From: M3007 sp031398055
GTDB taxonomy: Bacteria > Bacteroidota > Bacteroidia > Chitinophagales > Saprospiraceae
Length of the DNA: 43,482 bases
Direction of reading: 5' to 3'
NCBI GenBank assembly: GCA_031398055.1
Contig: JANNMS010000140.1
Location: 1 to 43,482, forward strand
Both the position numbers and the translations under genes were made by a program. Under the pieces are notes generated by a model that worked only from the letters and a program-made list of their open reading frames with translations, was not told the origin of the DNA and did no database searches. Shown one piece after another: positions 33,001 through 40,100 of the stretch; the stretch's first letter is position 1, and every line of letters begins with the position of its first letter.

Positions 33001-33889
33001 CCCACAATTTCCGCTGACGGTGAACGAAGCACTGGCGAGTTTGGACCCGCTGAACGGTGATTTGATCAAATCGCAGACGCAGTTTGCCCAGTTTTTGGCC
33101 GGTTTTGGTTGGATCGGAAATTTGGAATACATGTCCCCGCCGAACGGTTATTTGTTGAAAATGGCTGCTCCGGGCACGTTGACCTATCCAAATGCGCCGG
33201 TCGGTGGCAAGCCGGGAGTTGTTGGCGGGGAGGCCAACAACGGCAAAGTTGACAGCCGAAACTCAATTTTTCAAGTTGACGCGACGAAATTCGAGCATTC
33301 CCAAACCTTGATTGCGATGCTTGAAAACTCGAGCGCGAACGTCACCGGAAAGGATTTCGAGCTCGGTGCATTTGTTGGAAATGAATGCCGCGGCGCGGCA
33401 AAGGCCATTTGGATCGAGCCTTTGCAGGCCCATTTGTTTTTCCAAACGATCTACGCGAACACGACCGGCGAACTTTTGAAATTCAAGTTTTACGACGGAA
33501 AAGACATTTTTGACCTCGACGAAACGATGTTTTTCTCGGCGGACGCAGCGGTCGGGACGGTGCAAAACCCGTTCAAATTTTCGAGCACGATTTCATCGGC
33601 AACAGATCCCTCCGGGATGACAAACGAGGATTTCGAGCCATTTTTGGACGTTTTGCCGAACCCAGTTTCAGATTACGCCACGATCCGTTTCCGTTCGCCG
33701 GAGGCTGAAAATGTGCGTTTTGAAATTGCCGACGCAGCGGGAAAATCAATCCAAGTTTTTGAATATCAAGCAATTAAGGGCATGAACGCGATGCTCTGGC
33801 AGGAGGCCGGAAATTTGCCGCAAGGCGTTTATTTGTTGAAAATGACCGCCGGGAGTTTGGTGATGACCGAAAAAGTGGTCGTCCGTTGA
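27035..33889 (+). CDS. Giant multidomain T9SS adhesin-like protein (giant 2)
   Basis: 2284 aa. Signal peptide 1-~23 (ends KMAAQ). Then a SFFNHGSVSNAF...GFWGRF segment, Fn3 (~90-175), a carboxypeptidase-regulatory-like start, LamG (~206-400) and LamG (~440-650), a second regulatory-like domain (~690-760), a large conserved region with ILRDPPGDASS (~1001), a Big_5-like domain (~1556-1665), a BACON-like domain (~1678-1767), AFVGGELRG and AFVGNECRG domains, two WNWI...SQTQFAQ repeats and a T9SS type A sorting domain (~2200-2284, FLDVLPNP to the basic end). It corresponds to giant 1 without the N-terminal LamG/SprB/MopE extension. A 17-nt repeat insertion (33607-33623) lies just before the sorting domain. 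It is probably surface-exposed. It is separated from regulator 2 by the whole fibre/passenger array. Confidence 0.9.
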   Translation: MKNIKHILLAAVLLLAIFQKMAAQSSPNCSTFSDNDYLTGQSFFNHGSVSNAFNSKYRSNQTIGQPVIGTQLGQLKKTTYGFWGRFLLPPAAPIVTCSEGDLEDRVQIEWAPDPLSPSATSYKLYRNGFLLAAVDGETFSFLDFNVIAGKFYTYEVTGVNTFGEGVRGVALGFLNPNGVVTGQVKSFAGNPVPGTIVTLTPTLGTSGSFAGDDMAFAEYSTAFPRTQFSLSTWVKLGAGNDNAAIFDLGSTISKNWWLHTLPSASGKGVRFGMGNGVGNVTNLDYAFPAATADAWHNIAVTYNGSSVLLYADGELISTAVAAVSADSMPLFFGVKAYQTGYFTGNIDEVRFFDRQMSQTEIQMFLNRTVAPDMDGLVNYWKFDEGTGSKTFDLTPAKQKMYFCGASFSSDKPNVLNAGLTNEDGFYKIPGINYASGTTFTARPSKNFYYNQSLEFNGVNEQFATLTDFDLADSSTVEITVKGFDFAGSQCLLNKGSHFNLNLNAGDLVLTIGGTTQNLGSLGMGFHRLSFVIEQVGGGSSAAVTFYKDGTLVGTNTFSGVASNFAGGGGWLLGKNSGGNYFSGLIDEVAFFNTLLPLQDIQLHANIGTNVVHKSLKNYFPLNEGEGTSIKDYGFALTGKGTTDGATFSTVAGITQEEPHKFTPSTRFVTLDPSNTSVDGIDFTDQSTVPVSGYVRFDGTDCFQEKVEIYINGQRSAPPVYTDSTGYFSLDLEPGESAQLTPVFSNHTFYPPFWEVESVASPIAGILFRNTVKRHIKGQLAGNETCRKSIIPTAPNGDVSAIVKVKVETLDGCFYKDYQFTNPNGKFTFDNLPPLPFTVAVTEHSNNVIYDYFQLRGGATLDLTEKNDTTDFIYNAPPEIEMTPFDTNACGQPMLEQDNDYKLDVRVFQDYDGGRCFLDTAQLHFENLLGDSELDTLMTGGRFKYKFKAQMPNIVAPYLRTLTLEAEAFDQLSSHAQSAVILGKRPRLVNFTTTSPLLPMIILRDPPGDASSATIEKGTTVCEGWGISTSTTATAGVGLEVEMGVETQIILGTPGGGTITQTDVQDTHNFGMSMAMSGTSNQSAEVCLTTTEIISTSDGDVIVGEDADVYVGGALNLLFGITDDLRWDTAECEFSIHPGLLVVPDRFATTFLYSGHQIKTVVIPNLELLGDVASANAWRNILQRNANLKAAAIFEKNLSFDAGVSYESITSIEKSKSYTETFGVEITNSIATELGIELAGIGSSVSLSLDLAFGVEDEFSTSETRTQTVSYALGDDDIGDNFTVDILQDKVYATPVFRTISGNSSCPYEKNTVNRDEVELSVDKTIAVNVPENDAATFKFTLGNISQTSETREYLFSLIPESNPLGAVVKIQGGSPLDRPFQMVYSEGQEVTVTVERNTSLSPHVYENLEFAIFAGCEDEKGIALGLTAIDPKFYKAILLDVTFLEPCSRIDIGFPLQNWVWTIASGDSMFITLNGFNRFDTDLELIRVQYRRKYGDGAWINIAEVPKADLDSDVFKIVKWGTQALQDGEYEIRAVTQCTGGQNAGISHVISGRFERQSPNILGTPEPADGVYSAGDEISITFNEPIRCDLLIQADLFNNNNIGLYNAETDALVDAQLSCSNDQIFLVPRVQNHFLENKTLRVEVNNIKDLAGNVFVETEWEFVNDRNNLNWLDNVPVYVSKYEEEIKTVTRRLQNRGGFNQDFEITGIPNWCLVFPNKGTLVPGAVQEITFQFDSTIVFGKYVDTILVEGALGNEPLEITARVVCHDPGWKVNASDWDYSHNFTLQLDIEGEVSTDLEDIVAAFVGGELRGVSKLKFVNLPGPITKYEAFMTVYSNQFSGETVNFQIWDASVCLKYGSVLESFPFEADGLQGSPQTPTILHTNNMVLREIELHPGWNWISFNLGFANNSLGSVLASVNDPVGDLIKSQTQFAQNDAQFGWLGSLTSILNPPMYQYRTADADTIHQLGVLIDPATVNIPISAGWNWIGFIPQFPLTVNEALASLDPLNGDLIKSQTQFAQFLAGFGWIGNLEYMSPPNGYLLKMAAPGTLTYPNAPVGGKPGVVGGEANNGKVDSRNSIFQVDATKFEHSQTLIAMLENSSANVTGKDFELGAFVGNECRGAAKAIWIEPLQAHLFFQTIYANTTGELLKFKFYDGKDIFDLDETMFFSADAAVGTVQNPFKFSSTISSATDPSGMTNEDFEPFLDVLPNPVSDYATIRFRSPEAENVRFEIADAAGKSIQVFEYQAIKGMNAMLWQEAGNLPQGVYLLKMTAGSLVMTEKVVVR
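33607..33623 (+). repeat. 17-nt interspersed repeat inside coding sequence, copy 2
   Basis: TCCCTCCGGGATGACAA, identical to 225-241, adds PSGMT in the linker before the sorting domain of giant 2. Giant 1 has unrelated residues (EEVETEI) at this place. Confidence 0.7.
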
Positions 33890-33922
33890 GTTTTGAAAAT
33901 TAAATAATTGAACGCAAATGAA

Positions 33923-33960
33923 ATTGGGCAAGCACCGAAAGGTGCTTGCCCAATGTTTTT
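33923..33960. terminator. Terminator between giant 2 and regulator 3
   Basis: A perfect 14-bp stem, ATTGGGCAAGCACC (33923-33936) with GGTGCTTGCCCAAT (33941-33954), is closed by a GAAA tetraloop and followed by G and TTTTT on the plus strand. It lies between convergent genes, as at 670 and 13498. Confidence 0.95.
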
Positions 33961-33974
33961 GAAAGTGGAATTTT

Positions 33975-35858
33975 TCATGCGAACGCCCGGACATAGTCAT
34001 CCAAATCATCACCATCGGGCATTTCCAGTTTTTTCTTCAACCGAAAGCGCGATTTCCAGACGCTTTCGATGGAGATGCCGAGCGTGTCGGCGATTTCGAT
34101 TTTGTCGAACTTCAATTTTACCAGCAAAAACAACCGGATTTCGGCGGCGGAAAGTGCGGGGAACTTGAATTTCAGGTGGTCAATAAAACCGGGGAAGTTT
34201 TGCTCGAACCGGTGCCGGAAGTGCGACCAATCCCGGTCGGTCAGGATTTTCAGCCCCCGCAGGTTTTCGGTGGATGTGGTGCTGGGCGGCCCCGATTCGC
34301 TGGGCGCCAGGTTTTGGTTGGAGAACCGCAATTCCAGTTCTTCGATGACCTGCGATTTTAGGGCGAGCAAGTTGGCCGTGGTTTCGAGTTCCTCTTTTGT
34401 GCTTTTCAAATCCGAGTGGGCGTTTTCGAGGGCGATTTCATGAAGTATCGCTTGGGATTCGGCGAGTTCCTTTTCGCTTTCCAAAAGGTTTTTTTCGCTT
34501 TCCAAAAGTTGTTTTTCCTGCTCCAAAATGCGCCGCCGCCCCCGCTGCCAAACAATCAGGGCAAACGCAAGGCCCAGTGCCATCAAAAGCGACAGCACGA
34601 GGACAATGGCCCGCGACTGCTCGATTTTCCGCTGGCTCTCCACCCCGGCGAGTTGTTTTTCCTTTTCGGCAGTCTCGTATTTGATGTTCAGTTCGCTGAT
34701 GGTCTTTTGTTTTTCTTTTGAAAACAGGGAGTCCTGTTTCGCCACAAAACTTTCGTAATAGCTGAGTGCTTCTACTGGCTGGTTGGCTTTTTTGCAGAGT
34801 TTGTAAAGCAAGTTGAGGGCACTGTTTTCGACCTGCGGGTTCTTGTGTTGTTTGCCGATTTCGAGTGCGGCCAGCAAGTGTTTTTTGGCCTCGATTTGGT
34901 CGCCTTTCTGCGCATACACCTTCCCCATGAGGTTTTCCAACGAGCCGTCGTTGGCCCGAGCCTGGGTTTTTTGGTTCCAAAAAATGGCTTCTTCGACGGC
35001 TTTTATCGCCTTTGGATACTCGTTGTGGTTGAGCCAAAAGTTGGCCACCTTGCCATAAATCCCCGACAACGCGGTCGGGTTTGGCTGTTTTTTATGGATT
35101 TCGATGGCCTTGTCGAAATAATCCACGGCACGCAGGTAGTCGTCCGTGTTTTCCAGTGCCGAGGCAATCTTGAAATAGGCGTAGGCTTCGGCCTCGGTAT
35201 CGCCCGTTTTTTGGAAAGCCGCGACCGCCAAAAGGCCCGTGGCGGCTGCCTTTTCGTATTCCTTGTTCAGCACCAAGATTTCGGACATTTGAAGGTGTGC
35301 TTCGGCGGTTTGCACCGGGTCGGCGGTGGTGGCCAAGAGTTGGGATGCCCGAAAGCTGTGCTGGGCGGCTTCGCCAAAATTTCCCAAACTTATCTCGCTG
35401 TTGGCCACCCAGCGCAAAAAGAAGGTGATTTGGGCCGTGTCGCGGGCGGCTTCGGCGCGTTGGAGGCCTGTTTGAAACCATGTTTTCGCGGCGGGGATTT
35501 TGGTCTCGATGAAATTGGCGGAGCCCCAAATTTTGGCCAGATAAATCTCCGGGCCCGGGTGCCCGCCCCGGAGTTTTTGGTAAAAACCGCCGTGCGCCCA
35601 CAGGGCTTTTGCGTCCACTTGTTTCATCTTTTTCTGCACCAATTTCATGTAAAAAGAATCCTGCACCGTGCCGTCGGGCAAGGTTTTGGCGATTTCAAAA
35701 ACCTTTTCGGCGGGCAGGGTATCGGCTTGGGCGAGGGTGGCGGCGAGTGTAATTTGGTCAAAACTGGTGGCAGGGCTGGCGTTTTTTTCGCGGCAGCCGG
35801 ATAAAAGCAGGCCGATGAAAAAAAGGAAAAACAGGGGGGTAGTTGGTTGTGGTACCAT
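33975..35858 (-). CDS. TPR lipoprotein regulator with C-terminal HTH (unit 3)
   Basis: 627 aa from the ATG at 35858, giving a short N-region and a lipobox (FFIGLLLSGC). The middle is TPR-like, followed by a transmembrane helix (~416-438, AIVLVLSLLMALGLAFALIV), a Glu/Lys-rich coiled coil with KxLLESEK repeats, and an HTH near 574-612 (DKIEIADTLGISIESVWKSR). The frame stays open upstream to an ATG at 35966, but only through the 18-bp tandem repeats, and that would add a repetitive LKR-type tail in front of the lipobox; I prefer 35858. It is divergent from the collar-type fibre gene at 36168, its probable target. Paralogues are at 724 and 13569. Confidence 0.88.
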   Translation of the reverse strand: MVPQPTTPLFFLFFIGLLLSGCREKNASPATSFDQITLAATLAQADTLPAEKVFEIAKTLPDGTVQDSFYMKLVQKKMKQVDAKALWAHGGFYQKLRGGHPGPEIYLAKIWGSANFIETKIPAAKTWFQTGLQRAEAARDTAQITFFLRWVANSEISLGNFGEAAQHSFRASQLLATTADPVQTAEAHLQMSEILVLNKEYEKAAATGLLAVAAFQKTGDTEAEAYAYFKIASALENTDDYLRAVDYFDKAIEIHKKQPNPTALSGIYGKVANFWLNHNEYPKAIKAVEEAIFWNQKTQARANDGSLENLMGKVYAQKGDQIEAKKHLLAALEIGKQHKNPQVENSALNLLYKLCKKANQPVEALSYYESFVAKQDSLFSKEKQKTISELNIKYETAEKEKQLAGVESQRKIEQSRAIVLVLSLLMALGLAFALIVWQRGRRRILEQEKQLLESEKNLLESEKELAESQAILHEIALENAHSDLKSTKEELETTANLLALKSQVIEELELRFSNQNLAPSESGPPSTTSTENLRGLKILTDRDWSHFRHRFEQNFPGFIDHLKFKFPALSAAEIRLFLLVKLKFDKIEIADTLGISIESVWKSRFRLKKKLEMPDGDDLDDYVRAFA

Positions 35859-35868
35859 CAAGTTGGGT

Positions 35869-35959
35869 TTCGTTTTAAAAATTAGAGTTCGTTTTAAAAT
35901 TAGAATTCGTTTTAAAATTAGAGTTCGTTTTAAAATTTGAATTCGTTTTAAAATTTGAA
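35869..35959. repeat. Five 18-19-bp tandem repeats upstream of regulator 3
   Basis: The units are TTCGTTTTAAAA followed by ATTAGAG/ATTAGA/TTTGAA variants, at 35869-35887, 35888-35905, 35906-35923, 35924-35941 and 35942-35959. They lie 11-101 nt upstream of the chosen start and would be transcribed as the 5' leader or form part of the promoter. Copy-number change would alter spacing or, if the upstream start is used, add six residues per unit without changing frame. Confidence 0.9.
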
Positions 35960-36050
35960 GGTGCAATATTCATCATTTGACCAGATGCCAAATGCTGGTT
36001 TATTAAAAAAAATCGCCCTGTAATTGCCCAAAAAAGGGCCGTTCCCTGCT

Positions 36051-36067
36051 TGTCCAAGTTTTTGTCC
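36051..36067. promoter_or_regulatory. Candidate operator: TGTCC direct repeat (unit 3)
   Basis: Two TGTCC pentamers 12 nt apart in the 309-nt divergent gap between regulator 3 and the collar-type fibre gene. They are the counterpart of 2688-2703 and 15591-15606. Apart from the tandem repeats, I see nothing else in this gap. Confidence 0.4.
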
Positions 36068-36167
36068 ATGTCAAATTTGTGCTATAAAGAGGTTGTGGTG
36101 CTTGGTTTGCCCCCGGATTCACGAAGAATTCAAATTTTAACTAATCACTTTTTTAACACGTCTTTTA

Positions 36168-37085
36168 ATGCAACACGCAAAAAATTACATCCTCTTCTGC
36201 CTCACGGCACTCCTTTTCGCGGCAAACCTTTCGGCGCAAAACGCCCAAATCGCCAACCCGACGCTCAGTATCCAAGGTGTTTTGAAAAAAACCAACGGAA
36301 CCGTCGTGGACAACGGCGCGTACTCGCTCACCTTCAAACTCTACACCGTCGAGGCGGGCGGCACCGCCATCTGGGCGGAAACGCAATCCTCCGTGAACGT
36401 CGAAGGCGGCATTTACTCGGCCAGCCTCGGCGCGGTCGCAGCGTTGGCCGTCCCTTTTGACGTGCCCTACTTCCTCGGCGTGACCGTCGCCACGGGGCAG
36501 GAAATGCAGCCGCGCACCTCGTTGACCGTCGCGCCGTACGCGATTGCCCTGCTCGGCACCGCGCCCGCGTATTTCGGCGACGTGAAAACCTCCTACAAAC
36601 CCGCCGACCATGCGGGTTGGGTGTGGTTGAATGGTCGTGCCAAAACTTTGCTCACCGCCCCGCAGCAAGCCCGCGCCACCGCACTCGGCATCGGCGCGAA
36701 CTTGCCGAGCGACGATAATTTGAGCATCGCGGGCGTGTCCCCAGCAAAGCCCTTGGGCATGACGGGCGGTGCTTCGACGGTGACGATTGCTCAATCGAAC
36801 CTGCCGACCGTGGATTTTACTGGTACTGCCGCCTCCGCCGGTTCGCACAGCCACTCCATGAGCCGCCGAGGCAACAATAGCGAAACTGCTTACGATGGTA
36901 GCAATGGACGCTGTACTGAATCCTCTGCGATCACCTCTGACCGTTCTGTCTGTGGCTCTTTTTATACGAGTGATGCCGGGAGCCACACCCACACCGTCAC
37001 GGTCGCTTCCGGTGGTTCGGGCACGCCTGTGCCTGTGCAAACGCCCTACTTAGCCCTCAATTTTTTCATCTACCTGGGTCTTTGA
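36168..37085 (+). CDS. Secreted fibre protein with phage tail collar-like tip (unit 3)
   Basis: 305 aa. Signal peptide ending LSAQNA (1-~24), shared N-terminal fibre module (LSIQGVLKKTNGTVVDNGAY, GGTAIWAETQ, VPYFLGVTVA, PRTSLTVAPYA) to about residue 130, then a tip resembling phage tail-collar/short-fibre receptor-binding ends: a GDVKTSYKPADHAGWVWLNG segment, NLPSDDN, two G-S-H-x-H motifs (SAGSHSHS, DAGSHTHT) and a C-terminal LNFFIYLGL. In T4-like fibres such HxH motifs coordinate metal ions along a trimer needle; that is family knowledge, not shown here. No phage structural genes are nearby. It occupies the fibre position between regulator 3 and giant 3. Confidence 0.8.
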   Translation: MQHAKNYILFCLTALLFAANLSAQNAQIANPTLSIQGVLKKTNGTVVDNGAYSLTFKLYTVEAGGTAIWAETQSSVNVEGGIYSASLGAVAALAVPFDVPYFLGVTVATGQEMQPRTSLTVAPYAIALLGTAPAYFGDVKTSYKPADHAGWVWLNGRAKTLLTAPQQARATALGIGANLPSDDNLSIAGVSPAKPLGMTGGASTVTIAQSNLPTVDFTGTAASAGSHSHSMSRRGNNSETAYDGSNGRCTESSAITSDRSVCGSFYTSDAGSHTHTVTVASGGSGTPVPVQTPYLALNFFIYLGL

Positions 37086-37095
37086 GGTCATGTGC

Positions 37096-37159
37096 CGGCG
37101 GGTTCAGCCGCCGAATCGCGTTCCAAGTTTTGGGTACCGGCGGCTAAATTCGCCGGTAC
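37096..37159. repeat. Two hairpins between the collar-type fibre and giant 3
   Basis: CGGCGG (37096-37101) pairs with CCGCCG (37108-37113). GTACCGGCG (37134-37142) pairs perfectly with CGCCGGTAC (37151-37159) around an 8-nt loop. No T-tract follows, so termination is uncertain; an mRNA-processing or attenuating structure, or an intergenic repeat, is possible. The other fibre/giant junction (4304-4346) has no such structure. Confidence 0.6.
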
Positions 37160-37189
37160 TATCCATCTCAAATTTTCATCCTTATACAA

Positions 37190-40100
37190 ATGACTTTTTT
37201 ACCAAAAAATAGTCGCTTGCGGGGTTGTGTGCTGGCCTTTCTGTGCCTGCTCGGACTGCCCTTTGCGCAAGCGCAACAAAGCCACAATTGCACGACCATC
37301 TCGGACGAAGTGCAATACACGGGCGGCGTTTTTTTCAATTACGGCTCCACGACCGGGGCGTTCAACACCCAGAACCGCTCCAATTTCACGATTGGCCAGC
37401 CCTCGGTCGGCACGGGCCTGTCGCAGGAGTATTCCAGTGGCCTCGGCTTCTGGACGCGGTTTTTGCTGCCGCCGTTCGCTCCGGCGGTCAATGCTTCGGA
37501 AGGCGATTTGCCCGACCGGATCAACGTTTCGTGGACGCCCGACCCGCTTTCCCCGGCGGCCACCTCGGCGTTCAAAATTTATCGAAACGGTACGTTTTTG
37601 GCCTTGGTTGACTTTGAAACCTTTGGTTTCGTGGATTTCAACGTTATCGCGGGCACGTTTTACACCTATCAAATTGCGGGCGTGAACAATTTCGGCGAAG
37701 GCCAAAAAGGTTCCGCGCTCGGTTTTTTGAACCCCAACGGCGTGGTCACGGGCCAAGTCAAAACCTTCGCGGGCAGCCCGGTGCAAAACGCGACGGTCAC
37801 GTTGACCCCGACGCTCGGCTCGGCGCTCCAATTCACGGGCGACGACAAGGCTTTTATCATCGGAAACGATTCGTTCCCGCAAGAAAAATGGACGGTTTCG
37901 ACTTGGGTAAAAATCGGCGCAGGCAACGACAACACCTCGATTTTGGATTTCGGCTCGACCGAAAACAAAAACTTTTGGATCCACACCCTGCCAGCCGCAA
38001 GCGGAAAAGGCGTGCGGATCGGCGTGGGCGAGGGCAGCACTGCCAAAACTTTGGATTACGCTTTCCCATCTGCAAATGCCAACGACTGGCACCAAATCGC
38101 CATGACCTACAACGGCGGCAGCGTGATTTTGTACTTCGATGGCGAATTTGTCGGCACGAAAGCGACTGGGTTTGCGCCCGATTCTTTGACCGCTTTTTTG
38201 GGTCAAAAACCCAACGGCACGGGTTCGTTCATCGGAAAATTGGACGACGTGCGGATTTTCGACCGTCAGTTGAGCCAGACCGAAATCCAAATGACCAAAA
38301 ACCGCACGGTCAATTCGGATGCTGACGGGCTGGTGGCCTACTGGAAATTTGACGAAGCGGTGGGCACAAAAGGCTTCGACGTTTCAAAAAACAAGATGAA
38401 AGCCTACCTCTGCGGCGCGAATTGGACCTCGGACAAACCCCTCGTCCAAAACGCGGGCATCACCAACGAAGCGGGTTATTATAAAATAGATGCCATCAAC
38501 TACGCGGCCGGCACCACGTTTTCGGCGATGCCGGAAAAATCGTTTTACTTCAACCAGTCGTTGGAGTTCAATGCCTCGAACGGGCAGTACGCCGATTTGA
38601 CCAATTTTGACCTGCACGACACTTCGACGGTCAGTTTTACTTTCAAACCGTTTGACCTCTCCGGCACGCAGGCCATTTTTTCAAAACAGGGCGCGGGCGG
38701 CGCGGACCAAATGTTGGCGACGCTCGAAAACGGCGTGCTGAAAATCAAGATCGGGTCGGACGAAAAATCGTACGGCGCGGTTTCGCCCGGTTTTCACCAA
38801 GTGGCGGTGACGATGTTGCAAAATGGCGCGTCGGTCGCGGCACAAGTTTACATGGATGGCGCGGCGGTCGGTTCGACCGAAAATTTCGGGGGCGTGGATG
38901 CCGATTTTGCCACCGGCACGGCTTGGACCGTGGGAGCCAAACGCTCACCGGGCGGCGCGGCGGAGCAGTTTTTCACGGGTTTGGTGGACGAAATTGCCAT
39001 TTTCAATAAAAATTTGACCTTGCAGGAAATCCAACTTGCTGCCAGCGTCGGCACCGATGCGACACACCTCAAATTGAAAAACTATTTCAATTTGAACGAA
39101 GGCATTGGCGACAGCCTGCAAGATTTGGGCACGGCCCTGACCGGAATGGGCGTTCGGCACGGCGCAACTTGGGCGACTTCGGCGAAAATCCAAGAGACCT
39201 TGCCGCATGAATTTACGCCTTCCATCCGATTGGTCACGCTCACCCCGTCGAACACTTCGACCGACCAAGTGGATTTTATTGACAAAAGTTTGGTGCCAGT
39301 TTCGGGTTTCGTGCGCTACGACGGCACGGTTTGTTTTATCGAAAATGCCGAAATTTTGGGCGACGGGTTTCGCTTGTCGCCGCCCGTTTTCACGGACAAA
39401 AACGGCAAATTTATCTGCGAACTCGAACCCGGCGCGACCGTCCGGCTTTCCGCAAAATATGAGGACCACACCATCATGCTGCCCTGGTGGGAAGTGCGAA
39501 ATGTGGCCGCGCCCATCGCGGGCATTTTGTTCCGGGACATCGAGAAACGCGAAGTTTCGGGGCAAATCGCGGGCGGTCTGTGCCGCAAATCGGTGATCCC
39601 CCCCGGCGCGATCGTCAAAGTGAAAGTGGCTTCCGAAGATGAATGTTTTGAAAAAATCATCACCCTGACCCACGACGACAACGCGAACGGCAAGTTCAAA
39701 TTCACGAACCTGCCGCCGAAAAAAATGGTCATTTCGGTCATCGAGCACTCCAATTCGGTGATCTACAATTACTTCCAGTTGCAGGGCGGCGTTTCGATCG
39801 ACCTGACGTTCGAAAACGACACGATCGATTTTATTTACTTCTCGCCCCCGGAAATCGAACTGACGGCCTTGGACACCAACACTTGCGGCGACCCGATGCT
39901 CGAACAATCGGTCAAATACGCCGTGGACGTGCGGGTTTTTCAGGATTACGACGGCGGAAAATGCTATTTGCAGGATGCCGATCTGTCGTTTTTCAATGAA
40001 ATTGCGGACAAACCGCAGTTCGACACCGTGATGACGGGCGGCAAATTGAAATACAAGTTCATTGCCGGGCAGCCGCAACTCGTCACGCCGCACTTGAAAT

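Noticed and set aside
35869..35959. CRISPR array
   Set aside because: The units are contiguous 18-19-bp tandem repeats with no spacers, and no cas genes are present.
2822..37085. Prophage or phage-tail-derived particle, because of S74, collar and fibre-like modules
   Set aside because: All these proteins carry Sec signal peptides, neighbours are T9SS proteins and TPR regulators, and no capsid, tail tube, sheath, baseplate, terminase or lysis gene is visible.
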